This document shows positions 52,161 to 63,008 of a DNA stretch of 64,000 nt, one piece after another (positions within the stretch are counted from its first letter, which is position 1; the number at the start of each line of letters is the position of its first letter). The stretch is taken from the NCBI GenBank assembly GCA_000750105.3, contig JPHH03000004.1, positions 806,001 to 870,000 of the forward strand, written 5' to 3'. Both the position numbers and the translations under genes were made by a program. The stretch comes from Tolypocladium sp. Sup5 PDA-1. Taxonomy: Eukaryota > Ascomycota > Sordariomycetes > Hypocreales > Ophiocordycipitaceae. Under the pieces are notes generated by a model. The model did no database searches. It saw nothing but the letters and a program-made list of their open reading frames with translations, and had not been told where the DNA came from.

Positions 52161-54848
52161 ATGGCCCCCGAAACGCGCTCCCGCGGCGTCCCTGCCCCCA
52201 GCCGAGTCTACCACTCCACGCCCGCCCTCCAACAGGCCATGTTCCCGCCTCGCCGGAAGAAGATACGCACCTACGGGCGGCAGGCTCCGGCCACCCTGCG
52301 GCAGCAGACGCTCACGCAGATCGACTTCGTGTCGAGCTTTGACGAGGACGACGTGGTGACCCTGACGGACAGCGAGGCTGAGGGGATGGACAAGGAGAAC
52401 AAGCTTCCGAAGGGCAAGGGGAAGGAAAAGACGGGAGAGGAGCTGGAGGATGTGCAGCCGGCGGTGAGAAAGGGGAAGAGGCCGGCCACCACAAAACCAG
52501 CCAAGGGCGAGAGAAACAAGAGGAGGCGAACGCTGGGCGATGAAACGGAAGAGAAGGCGGCCAAGGATGACAAAAAGTCGAGACGCAAGACTCTGGGTGA
52601 CGCACCGGCTTCGTCCACCTCCAAATATCATACCCAGACGTTGACACAGTTCCTCGGCCAACGATCCTTCATCGCCGACTCGGACGACGACCTGGACCTG
52701 GGCAGCGACAACGACAACGACGACGGGTTCCTGGACTGGCTCGGCGAACCAGGCAGTCCCAGTGTTCGACACAGCCAGGCTATGGACCGCGCCTCGCCAT
52801 CACACGCTTCCAAGTCTAAGAAGCAGACGCCAGCCGCTGGGCACGACCAGTCCCGCGAAGAGTCCGTCATCCCCCAGACGCCAGCCGCCAAGCGCACCAC
52901 CACGATCCGCTTCGACATGCCCCCCTCGGGCGGCCTCCACTCGCCGTCCACCGCCCGCATCGACCGCTACGGCCTGCCAGACAAGCAGGGCTCGCCCCTC
53001 AAGGACCGGTCCTCTCCCGCCGCGCCACGGCCCGTGGAGCTGACGGGCGTGCCCAGGCACCTGGACGCGACGCCGACCCGCCGCCGCAAGCCGCCGCTAT
53101 TCATCCAGGACTCGTTCGCCACGGAGAGCTGGGGGTCGCCGAGCCGCAGCCAGGCCAGGGCCACGCCGAGAGGGTCCGCAATGAACACGCCGACCAAGGC
53201 GCAGCGGGAGAGGCTCGAGAGCGCGGAGCTAGGCGGCCCAGCGACGAGTCTTGCGTCGTCGGGGGTCCGGGCCACCAGGACACCGTCTCCGCGGAAGCAG
53301 AGAGTGTCTCCCAAGAAGACGAAGAGCGGCCTGTCTGAGATTCCCGACTCGGATGAAGAGGACGATGACTTTGGAGAGGAAAGCGTACGGGGCAGTGACG
53401 AGGCACACGATGATGGTGACGGCCACTTCCTGGCTGGGGCGGAAACGCAGCTCGTAATGAGCGAGCTGGCTTCCACGGAGGAGCAGCAACTCGGTCGACC
53501 CAGTCCGGCTCTCGTCCAGAAATCATCTACCTTGTCTTCGAAGCGGCACCAATCATCGAGCACGGCCCCTGACCCCGTCAGCTCGACTCCCACAACTCAC
53601 CTCGTCCCCCCATGGTCAAAGAACCAACCACCTCCGCCCTCGCACTCGACGGCGGCGTCCAAACCCATCCGCAAACCGCTCCACCACCCTCTCTCCTCCC
53701 AACCCCACAGCCAGCCCTTTGAATCCCAGCGCGTCCCCCTCTCCATCCTGCAATCCCTCCCACCACACGCCGCCCGCTCCGACATCCTCCTCCCCATCGC
53801 CGCTCCCGCCCTCGCGCCGCTCCTGACCGGCCACGCCGTCCACGTCGCCGCGCCGTTCAAGATCCCCGCGCAGGTCGTCCGCTTCTGGCTCCTCGACGGC
53901 GACAGCGCGCTGCTGCGGTACATGGCCTGCGTGGAGCTCCCCGGCGAGCAGGTCGCCGCTGGCGGTGGCGGTCGGTGGCAGTACTACGTGGCGCAAGTGT
54001 ACGAGCTCAACAACCCCGTGCGGGAGGCGGATATGCGCGAGGAGGGGTGGGTGGATGGGCAGATTGGGAAGTATGTGTACCTCCCACCGGCGGTGATTGG
54101 GCAGCTGCTTTGGAATCTGCGGCATGCCATCTTTGGAGACGGGACGGAGGAGGACGGCGATGAAGAAGAGAAAGACCCGGTTATGGATGAGGCTGAACGC
54201 GAGGCTCCTGGCATTGTCCACCAGCAACAACAACAACCACGCCCGAGAGCAGAGACCCCCGCCGGCAGCATGACCGTCTCCCAGCAAGTCACCGCCCAAA
54301 TCCACAGCGACATCGCCTACTCGACACAGTTCATCCCCTCGACCCCTGACGGCGACGACGACGACGACGACACGAACCACCACCACCACCACCACCACCA
54401 CCATGCAGCCTCAACCTCCCGTCAACAAGCATCATCAGCCATGAAACCCCCTCCCTCAACCACCAAACCCGCACGCACACCCAGCCACACCGCCAAGCAA
54501 CAACCAGCCCCCATCCGCCCCTCCCAAGCAACCACCGCCTCCCAGTCCTCCACCCCCGAGAAACCCAACAATCACCCTCACCCTCACTCTCACCAGCCGC
54601 CGCCGCCGCCGCCGCACATTACCCAACACCAGCAGCAGGAGCACTCCTCCACCTCTAGCAGCAGCCTCGCCTTCCTCGACCACGGCGCCTCGCTCGTCTC
54701 CCTCCCGCCCTCGTCGTCGGTCCCCGCCTCCCAGCTCCTGACTAAGAGCCAGATGCTGCCGGACAGCCTCGTCCGCGACGGCGCTGCGCCGCCTGCGCAT
54801 CTGCCCGTGGAGATTTGGGACTCGGATGACGATGATGCGCCGCTGTGA
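52161..54848 (+). CDS. Unrecognised nuclear-looking protein, 895 residues, with SIM-like motifs
   Basis: A single long frame starts MAPETRSRGVPAPSRVYHS. The first 200 residues are basic and acidic by turns (KGERNKRRRTLGDE, DKKSRRKTLGD) and carry two copies of a QTLTQ motif (49-53 and 159-163). DDVVTLTDSEAE (about 63-74) and the very C-terminal VEIWDSDDDDAPL both fit SUMO-interacting motifs, a hydrophobic core followed by acidic and Ser residues. Residues about 530-670 look globular (SDILLPIAAPALAPLLTGH, PAQVVRFWLLDGDSALLRYM, YYVAQVYELNNPVREADM, YVYLPPAVIGQLLWNLRHAI) and remind me of ASCH/PUA-like domains. The rest is disordered, with polyHis, polyPro and polyGln runs. A role in SUMO-linked chromatin or repair work is inference. 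Confidence 0.75.
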   Translation: MAPETRSRGVPAPSRVYHSTPALQQAMFPPRRKKIRTYGRQAPATLRQQTLTQIDFVSSFDEDDVVTLTDSEAEGMDKENKLPKGKGKEKTGEELEDVQPAVRKGKRPATTKPAKGERNKRRRTLGDETEEKAAKDDKKSRRKTLGDAPASSTSKYHTQTLTQFLGQRSFIADSDDDLDLGSDNDNDDGFLDWLGEPGSPSVRHSQAMDRASPSHASKSKKQTPAAGHDQSREESVIPQTPAAKRTTTIRFDMPPSGGLHSPSTARIDRYGLPDKQGSPLKDRSSPAAPRPVELTGVPRHLDATPTRRRKPPLFIQDSFATESWGSPSRSQARATPRGSAMNTPTKAQRERLESAELGGPATSLASSGVRATRTPSPRKQRVSPKKTKSGLSEIPDSDEEDDDFGEESVRGSDEAHDDGDGHFLAGAETQLVMSELASTEEQQLGRPSPALVQKSSTLSSKRHQSSSTAPDPVSSTPTTHLVPPWSKNQPPPPSHSTAASKPIRKPLHHPLSSQPHSQPFESQRVPLSILQSLPPHAARSDILLPIAAPALAPLLTGHAVHVAAPFKIPAQVVRFWLLDGDSALLRYMACVELPGEQVAAGGGGRWQYYVAQVYELNNPVREADMREEGWVDGQIGKYVYLPPAVIGQLLWNLRHAIFGDGTEEDGDEEEKDPVMDEAEREAPGIVHQQQQQPRPRAETPAGSMTVSQQVTAQIHSDIAYSTQFIPSTPDGDDDDDDTNHHHHHHHHHAASTSRQQASSAMKPPPSTTKPARTPSHTAKQQPAPIRPSQATTASQSSTPEKPNNHPHPHSHQPPPPPPHITQHQQQEHSSTSSSSLAFLDHGASLVSLPPSSSVPASQLLTKSQMLPDSLVRDGAAPPAHLPVEIWDSDDDDAPL
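54370..54412 (+). repeat. (CAC)n-type polyhistidine-coding run
   Basis: A CACCAC run, interrupted once by CAT, encodes about ten consecutive histidines in the disordered C-terminal part of the preceding protein. It directly follows a GACGAC run coding polyAsp. Confidence 0.8.
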
Positions 54849-55523
54849 GGGCATACAAGGACCCGTGATGAAACTGGGGGACGAGGAAATGGGGAAACTG
54901 CGTCGGAATGGGTTTGAGCGATGCATAGCAACTACCACGCACTACGTAGATGTATAACCGACTTGATGATGCGGTATCCCTCAACTCGGCTCAAAACTAC
55001 AATATTGATGCGTCCCTACCGTAACCCTTCCATACCCGCCATCTTGAACACCTACGAAGTACTTTGACACCACACTCACTTCGAACACGGTCAAGACGGT
55101 TCCTCCAAAGCCAAGTCAATTTATAGCTACCATGCCTGCAATACTTAATCATTCTGCTTATACATGAATCTTCTGCATTTCCGAGAGGTGTTCCACCTGG
55201 GGAAGCCTCGCCAACTGCCGTTCGCCTGCAGTAAACAAACCCTCCGTGCAACTCGTGCTCACAGAGATATGAACCTGTCTATCCCTTTTTTATCTCCTTG
55301 GGGCAATTCGTATGTCCTTGGTCGTGTCATGCGGCGCGTCAGTCATGTCGTGGAATGATGGGGTGTGTAGAAAACGACGACGCCCGGTTGTCGCAAAGTA
55401 CGGGTAGAAAATACTCTTATTTTCTCATACACCCAGAAGCCTAGGTCCTCATAAAGCCTTGTTCACTGATTCATTACATGGTCTTCAATGGACCACGATG
55501 TGTTTGGATAACCTCCAACATGC
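54849..55523. other. Convergent intergenic region
   Basis: The 3' ends of the nuclear-looking protein gene and of UFD4 face each other across 0.67 kb. The sequence is AT-richer than the flanks and has no coding signal. Confidence 0.5.
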
Positions 55524-58500
55524 TCACGACAAGTGGAAGGCTCCTTGGCCCTCCTTGATCGCCGTAAACAGCCGCTTTCTCATGCTGTCGATGCTGGTGT
55601 AGTCGGGGAGTTTGAGGTAGTTCACACACGTCATGACGCTGGGGAGGTAGTCGTCCGACATGTACGGATGCTCACTGGGCTTGCACACCACGGTGAACAT
55701 TGGAGTCAAGCTCCTGAAGCCTGTTTCGAGACCGTCAGCACCACATCTCAGTTGGCAGGCACAAAACTACTTACCTCCGATGGGAAGCTTGGGGCTGCCC
55801 GTGGTGAACTGCAAGAAGTCGCGTCGCTGCTGTGTGTCAAACTCGGCCATTGTCTGGAGCAAGTTCTTCACGCTTCGGCTGTCCATATTGTAGCCGTGGT
55901 CGGCCTTGATCGAGTCCGTGAGAGCTATTCAGGGGTTAGCAGCGAATTCTATAACAGCATCGAGGGCGGTGTTCTTACTCTCGAGAGACCAGTCCTCATC
56001 CACCTTTCCGAATAAGCTCACCAGCTCGTCGGGTGTAAAGGCGCTCAGGGCAGAGTAGGGGAAGACCTTCGAGAAGCCGGTTCGGAAGGCATCGACTTGC
56101 TGGCGCACACCGGAGCCGAGCGTCATGTCAATGACGCCGTCGAGATACGAGTCCACATTCTCGATGGTCACGCGCTTGTGAGATCCGTTGACCTCGAGCT
56201 CAATGTTGGGGAATCCCGGCAAGGTAAAGTCCAGGCACAGGTCCTCAAGCTTGACACCATCCACGACGAGGTCTGTTGTATCGGCTACTTTCTGGGCGGG
56301 CGAACGGTTCGGGTCCTCGTCAATCTCCTTCTTGGCCAAGGAGAATTTCTTGATGACCTTCAAGGAACGTGCCAGGCCCGGGTCGACAATCTTAACTGCT
56401 CCCAGCGAAGGCTTAACTCCGGTAGATGGTCCGTCGCCAATTCTGAAGAATATTGGGTTCAAGTGTATATCAATGATGCGAGAGTCAATCATGGATCGTG
56501 CCACGAATTTGCCAAGCATCCTGAAGAGGTGTAGGATACGCTCTCCGTTGGGCGCAGAAAGCTCTTCCTGGCTGAGGGGCCGCGGGAAGAGTCCGGTCTG
56601 GCCGAACACGAACTCGTCGGATCCGACAGAGTCCACTTCACGCCAAAGCTTGAGCTTCTTCTTGGAGAACTCTTTTGACACGGTCGAGTAGAACTCAAGA
56701 GTCGGTCCCAAGCCAGTGCCAACCTCCTCAAAGTATTCCACTTCGAGGATGCTCTGGGATGCCCCGTACAGATCCATGACCTTTAGTGCCGATTCAAGGA
56801 TCTTAAGGCGAGAGATCCGCACCTTTTGCCGCTGGAGGCGGCCAAGGAACGGTCGATCATTGTGGCGATCCCGGCGATTGTCGTCCGCAGACTGCGCATT
56901 CTGCCACCTTGCCATCGATCGGGCATATCCGAAGGAAGTCGACTGGAGGAAGAGATGCCGAGTCTCAAATGGGAACAGGAAGGGATAGAGGCGGGCCAGG
57001 TCCTCCGACCAGCTCGGTAGACAGCTGCTGGCCACGATCAAGGGCTCTTCGAGCTGACGATTGAGCTTGGCAGTAAGTTTGGTGTTGACGAACTGAGAAG
57101 GGGGCTCGACGTTGACGCTGATGATGCTGTTCCTGTTCTCAGCCAGGACATCCTCAATGTTGGCATTCAGCTCATGGAGGATGTTCAAAAGGCGCAGGAT
57201 GAACGCCGTCGTCGGATTCTTCGCCAGCGACGCGGGAATGCCATTCTCAGTCTCCCCCTCGCCGTCCGGGTTGGATCCAAAGGCCTGCGACTCCGCTGGT
57301 GGTGGTCCAGGGACTCGTCGAAACTTGATCGGATGAGTGGCAGACCAGATGCTACGGCTCAACAAGTCGTCCGAGTTCAATGTGGAAGCATGAACAGCTC
57401 GGTAAATTGTCGTCTCGTTAGGAATCACCCTGCCGTCAAAGCTGAATTCTATGTGCCAATCTTGCGGCACAGCCTGGAGGGCGGATGCGTAGGACATGGG
57501 CGGCGGTCGTGCAGCAGATGTTGAAGGGGTCGGAGTGCCTTGCCCAGAACCAGCCACTGAAGGGCCGCCGCCGCGTGTGGCCAGGCTAGATGCTGAAGGT
57601 GTCGGAACCCGAGTCCCATCATCCTTGCGAGCGGTGATCTTACCGCCAGTAGCGACTTCGAGATTAATCGCAGACGGCTCGGGCGCCGGCTCATCCTCGT
57701 CATCCATGTCCTCATCAAGCTCCCCGACGATGGCATCCAGAGCGCTGTTGTCGCCCACATCTTCCTCTTCATCAGACAGTTGTTTCTCGTCGGCACATTC
57801 CAGCGTGTTCCGGGGTTCGTCATCGTCCGCTGGAGGCGGGCGAGGAGGTGGAGGAGTATCGGCCGAAACGGCATGGCGTCGGGATGAGCGTCGCAGAGCT
57901 CCCTTCTCGCGAGACGGACCTGCCGGTTGATCTGGAGTCGAAGGGTCATGCGGCTGCGGGAAAGTCCTGTTCTTCGATCTTCGAGAATGCCGCGAGCCGG
58001 ACGGTGTCGAGGCCGCAGGCGGAGGCGGGGGAGGGGGTGGGGGGCCGCCCGAGAATGACGACCTGTCGACAAGACGAGCTGCCGCCGCGCTGCTCAGAGG
58101 TAGTCCTCCCGCGCCCCCCGTGATAGCGGCAAAGGCTCTAGCAAGACCATCCCGTCGCGAGCCGTGAGGTCGTTCTGCCAGGCTGATACGGGGGCGGAGG
58201 TAGTCGTCAAGAGACTTGAAAGTGGCAATCGCATGAATGGAGACCATGATGTTCCTATACGGCCGAGGAATGTTGGATTCATCGTCCGCGACCAATCGTA
58301 GTCGGATCTGCTTGCCAAGCATCGAAGCGGGACTGCTCCGGTTGCCGTCGAAAGAGTTGTGATGAACAGTGATTACCTCAAAATGCTCCGACCTACTGAG
58401 CAAGTCTTGCAGCTTGTGTATCATCACGCTGAACGGAGTAGCTGGCGACTCGGCAGTGGCAGTCTTTGGCTTGGACTTGAGGCTGTGGCCCATGAAGACT

Positions 58501-61457
58501 TCCAGGAATGTTGACTGCGCTGCGCGTGCGAGTTCCTCGTCTGGGTTGCTGAACACGTCGAGTAGTGTCCGCACAAGGCCCGATGCAAGAAGCTCTGCGC
58601 TGGTGACGCTCTCCAACACATCCGTATCAAAGTATGAGGCCAGCTTAGAAAATAACTCCTTGCCCTTGTGTGGAGCCAGGCTGGCAGACGTCCTTTTCAA
58701 GTAAAAGGCTTCGAGTTCTCCAGCCAGGTCTGACAAGGTGTTGAGAATGGCGATGGCCTTTGCCTTCATGGCCTGGCCATGGCCTTGGCCTTCGTGCGTC
58801 TCCAGGAACTTCTTCGCAACGCCTCGAATACGGGCCTTCATGGACCGCATGTCGGATGCATACCGATGAGGCGGCATGTCGAGGGACATAGTGGATCCCC
58901 GCGAACTAACTGGGGACATGTCGCCAGGAATTGGCTCGTGCTCATTGTCCCCATTCTCATCGTCATCCTCATCGTCATCCTCATCATCTTCATTATCGTC
59001 GGCCGATGTGTCATGCCCCTCATCCTCGTCGTTGTCATTCTCATCGCCATCCTCGTCATCGTCCGAGTCGTGATCCGACGCGGCGTCATCGCCAGAACCA
59101 CCGCGGCCTTTGACCTGGCTGTCGCCATCTACATTTGCGGCGTCATGCGTAGGGTCGGCAGGCTCTTCTTCGGCTGCAAGTTTGTTGATCTCGTAAATAA
59201 CGCCCTCGCGATATAGCTGATAGCGATAGATGTTGTCTAGGCGGCTCAGGAGAAGCTCCGTAGCCTGAAGGCCCAACATAGCCAGAGATGGATGGTCTCG
59301 CTGCGACAAAATCGATGCCAAGAAAGAAGCGTAGGGGACAGGGATTAGAGCTTCGGCGAGAATGTCCTCGTCCAGATTAGAGAGCATCTTCAGCTGCGCA
59401 GTCAGAACCTTCTGGCGAACGCTCAGGTTGACAGTGCTGGAAAAGGCGTCCGTCAAGGTTGGGAAGATGATCAATGCGAAACGCCGGACTTCCTCCTTAC
59501 AGTCTTCCAAGAGCTCGAGTCGCTTGTCGTTGGGGGTGCGGCGGCTTCTCCCGCCCACAGACGATGGGGTTATTGGCTCTGTCGAGACGTGCAGCTCGAC
59601 AAAGTCGCCAAAGGATGGATCTGCGTTACGCGGGAGGCTCGGGAGCAGCTCGCAGATGACATTGAGTGTTTCCACGATCTGGTCCCTCGGCCTGTGGATC
59701 AGGGCCTGCATGACGATCACGCTGTCCAGCTTCGAAGCCACGTCGTCGGTACCGCTGGGGGGTGAGACGCCAGTGAGGATTTGATAGAGCGTCTCGACAA
59801 CGTTCAGTTTGAAGAGCTCCGCGGACAGTCGCGGGCTGGCCCGGGCCGTGAATGCCAGAACACGAAGAAACTGGGTGTGAATATTTGACCCAATAAGGTT
59901 GGTGGTACCTGGGACGAGAAGTCTCAAGACCACGCGCAGTAGATCCACGCTCACCAGCTCTTCGAGCTTTGCAGACTGATACTTGAAACTCTCAACAATG
60001 CCAGAGACACATAGAGAGGCTTGCTCAACAACACGCTGGTCGCTACTGCTAAGAACGTTGAGCAGGATGGGCATAACATCTCTGACGACGGGGAACGAGT
60101 CGTCTGGAATGTTTCGGCAGCAGTTCGCGGCGGTGGTGACGGCTGTCCGCTGCGTGCTCGTGGCAAAGAAGTCGAGATAGGAGAGGCAAGCCGTCAGTCC
60201 TCCCTCGCGGACGATGCTCGATGGATACTCGGCTGAGATCTTCTCTAGAGTGCTGAGGGCTTGCTCGGCTAGGTCGATGAAGGAAATCTCGAGAAGCTTT
60301 TGGCAAAGAACAGGGACCGCGTTGCCGTAGACAACGTTGGCGACGCTTGCCGGCAATGCCTCCATCAAGTTCGCCAGGCAGCGGCAGGCCAAGAGCATGA
60401 TTTCGGGGCTCTCTTCTTTATTCATCAGAAGCACCAGCTCTTTCACAAAGGCGTCAGGGGAAAAGTGGCCAGACAAGTTGTCCTCGTTGGACACCAAGAG
60501 GATCTCGGAGAGCTCCTGAAGAGCGATCACCTGGAGCGAAAGGTCGTCCTGCCGCAGGCTGTTGAGGAGTTCTCGAAGTCGACCGGAAAGCCCCGACATC
60601 ATGCCGGTCAGTGCTCGCAGAGTGCTGGACAAGCCTGAACCTGGGCCCCCAAACCCGCCAAAGGGGTCATCATCTTCGTCGTTCTCATCATATCGGCCAC
60701 GCTCGTCGGCCCCTTCATCGTCCTCGTCGTGGTCGTCACTATCGTCATCGGCGGGGCTCTCGACGGGGGGTGGAGGAGGCGGGGGAGGCCCCGGATCGCT
60801 GTTCTCGTCCGTTCCGCTCATAGCCGTATCCGGGTCAGTGATGTTGCTCACATTCCGTCTGGGCCTTCGTGAGGCGGGGGTTGGGGCAGGTGCAGAGTCT
60901 GGGCACGTTGTCAGTCTCTGCTCTGCAAAAGCTCCGCGGGGAGCGTGGCGGCGGGAGGTCAAACCTTGAGCTGCAGGCGCCGACTTCTTGCTCCGACTAG
61001 ACTTTCTACTTGAAACAGGTGCCTGTGTAGTGTTCTCCGCGGCATCTGCAGGACCAGGCAGGCCACTGCTGGATTGTGTCAGTCCTCAACCTTACCAGAG
61101 ACGGGCACAATGTCGGCAGGAAGGTGGTGCAACGTACTCTGAGCTGTCCATCTTGGCGGGAGCCTTGCCCTTCCTCCGCTGCCTGGACGTGAGCGAAGTG
61201 TTTGGGGCGGATGGTTGACTGGGCGCTGTAGCTTCGGGAATCTTTTGTCTCTTGGACCGTCGACCCGAAGAGGCAGATTGCGGCGCCGTAGGAGGGCTCT
61301 TGTCGTTATTGGACGAGGCCTTTCGCTTTCGAGCCTGCTGCGTCGAAGAGGCAGCAGGTGCGGTCGGCGTGGAGGCGGTTGCAGCTGGGGCTCCTGGAGC
61401 TTGAGCGGCGTTGCTCGCAGCTTGGCGGGCGGAGGACCTGGTGATTCTGGGAGACAT
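55524..61457 (-). CDS. UFD4: HECT E3 ubiquitin ligase Ufd4/TRIP12
   Basis: Ufd4 attaches ubiquitin chains in the ubiquitin-fusion degradation pathway and aids Arg/N-degron turnover. Exons 61457-61138, 61068-55979, 55924-55775 and 55720-55524 give 1,918 residues. The N-terminus is basic and disordered (SPRITRSSARQ, RRSKRQK). An armadillo-like region follows (LRQDDLSLQVIALQELSEIL, IMLLACRCLANLMEALP). Very acidic tracts occur at about residues 700-750. The HECT domain occupies the C-terminus, from RLKILESALKVMDLYG and LEVEYFEEVGTGLGPTLEFY to the active-site Cys in SVMTCVNYLKLPDYTS and the final GQGAFHLS. A further 66-nt in-phase intron (60964-60899) is possible and would remove 22 residues. The acidic runs give the plus strand misleading Ser-rich frames. 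Confidence 0.95.
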
Positions 61458-63008
61458 GAGTGACGTGAAATCTCGCAGCGTGATACGAGGACCATCGAAC
61501 GAGGTGGTGAGAGGAGAAAAGGTGGGGAGACGGGACACAAGAAGCTCGAGCTCGAGCTTGTGCCGAGGGTGAGCAGGCGACTGGCTGCACGGCGGTGGTG
61601 GTGGTGTCCAACAGGGTTGGCGACGAAATTGCTGCGGTGCAGGCGGCAGCCCCAGCGGTGATGACGCAGGTGCAAAACAAAATTGAACGGCAGCGGCGAC
61701 GAAGGCAGAAAGAAATGGAAGGACAGGAACAAAGATGAACAGAGGAAGAGACAGCTGTTCGCGGGGACAGAAGCAGACCGGCCAAGTGCCGTGTGCAGTG
61801 TGCGGTGGAGCACCACCCGTGAATCAGAGACCAGCTGGGCCAGCACACACGGGTCTGGCTGACGGGGCAGCTGGGCGGTGCGTGGGATGGAAGGAAGGGA
61901 TGAAGCGTGAACCTAGCAGCTGTCCCGGCGTGCAAGCAGACGCGGAAGGGTGCAGAAGGCAGGATAAACAGCTGGCACGGCAGGGCCGAGGACGTGGCGG
62001 TGCCTGAGGTACGTAGGGATATGGATGTGTGTCTCGAGGACGGTGATGGGCAGCGCTCCTTCCGTACCTTTGAGGGCCGGCAGCAGAGGCTGTCGACGGT
62101 GACGAGGCAAGTCGCACTTCGTTATCGCCTGCCGATGTTCGTTCTGCCATGCCCGGACTACGCCATCAGGAGGGCAGGCGCGGGTGCAGCGTCGAGGCGA
62201 GGGCCGGGCAGGAGCGCACGAGACGAGGCGAGTTGGGATCGGGTGGGCGGACGGGCCGCTGGTCGGAGCGGGACAGGCAGGCGATCGATAAGCTGTCAGG
62301 GCCTTGGCTCGTGAGCCTCGTCTTCGTTGGTATCGTGTGCCGTTTGCGGTCTCTTCGATATGGATATCGCCGCTCATCCGAGGGGCGGACCGGGGCGCTT
62401 CAGTTCGACGATGTCGATGGGGGGGGCGATGGGGGATTCGGGATGGAGGTTGAGTAATGTGAGGTTCGGCGTGAGGTTGGAGGAGCAGATATCGGCGCTT
62501 AGGCCTGGTTCCGTGCTGACTGCTGAGGAGCCGCTCTTCTTTGGGGGGCACCGGGTTCCGCTTCAGGCATGGCGCAGCGGTAGCGGCTGCGGGACCCCAT
62601 TGGCAGGTCTGTTAGGGGCTCGACAGTGCCCTATCTGGTAAGGCACCATTTCCATTCTCAACCTTCCATCATCCGCGACTGTTCAAGACGTGCGGAATGT
62701 CTTGCTCTCTGACACAGGCTGCCTGACGCTGTGTCCTCGACCTTGTTGCGGAAGCAGTCATGAAACCAGCTTGCCGGCATTGCCATGGAACCGATTGGAG
62801 CCGATCAGCGTCTCACTGTGTGCTTTGTACAGTATCCCGCGTCCGCCAACCATCTGGCAAGCTGTCGGGTAGTTCGTACGAATATCCGAGCGTCCAACAA
62901 GGCAGACCACAGTATCTTCTTCATCAGTCTATTGCCACGTACCCACGGCACTACATGCAGTGATTCTAGGTTGCCCAATGCTATATAGACTTAACCCGAG
63001 ACGCATCC
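61458..63008. promoter_or_regulatory. UFD4 upstream region and BCKDHA 3' flank
   Basis: In these 1.55 kb I find no gene. The part next to UFD4 (61,460-62,000) has long GC-rich frames on both strands without motifs, probably a long leader. A tRNA-like A-box near 62,573 was examined and rejected. The last 300 bases are the likely 3' UTR of the next gene. Confidence 0.5.

Noticed and set aside
58838..59128. Methionine/threonine- and serine-rich frames in several phases
   Set aside because: They are other-frame readings of the acidic Asp/Glu tract of UFD4.
62569..62640. tRNA-like sequence: a good A-box (tggcgcagcggtagcg) with a following stem and a ctcga loop
   Set aside because: The T-arm does not fold to five pairs with a seven-base loop, the acceptor ends do not pair, and no standard anticodon loop results.
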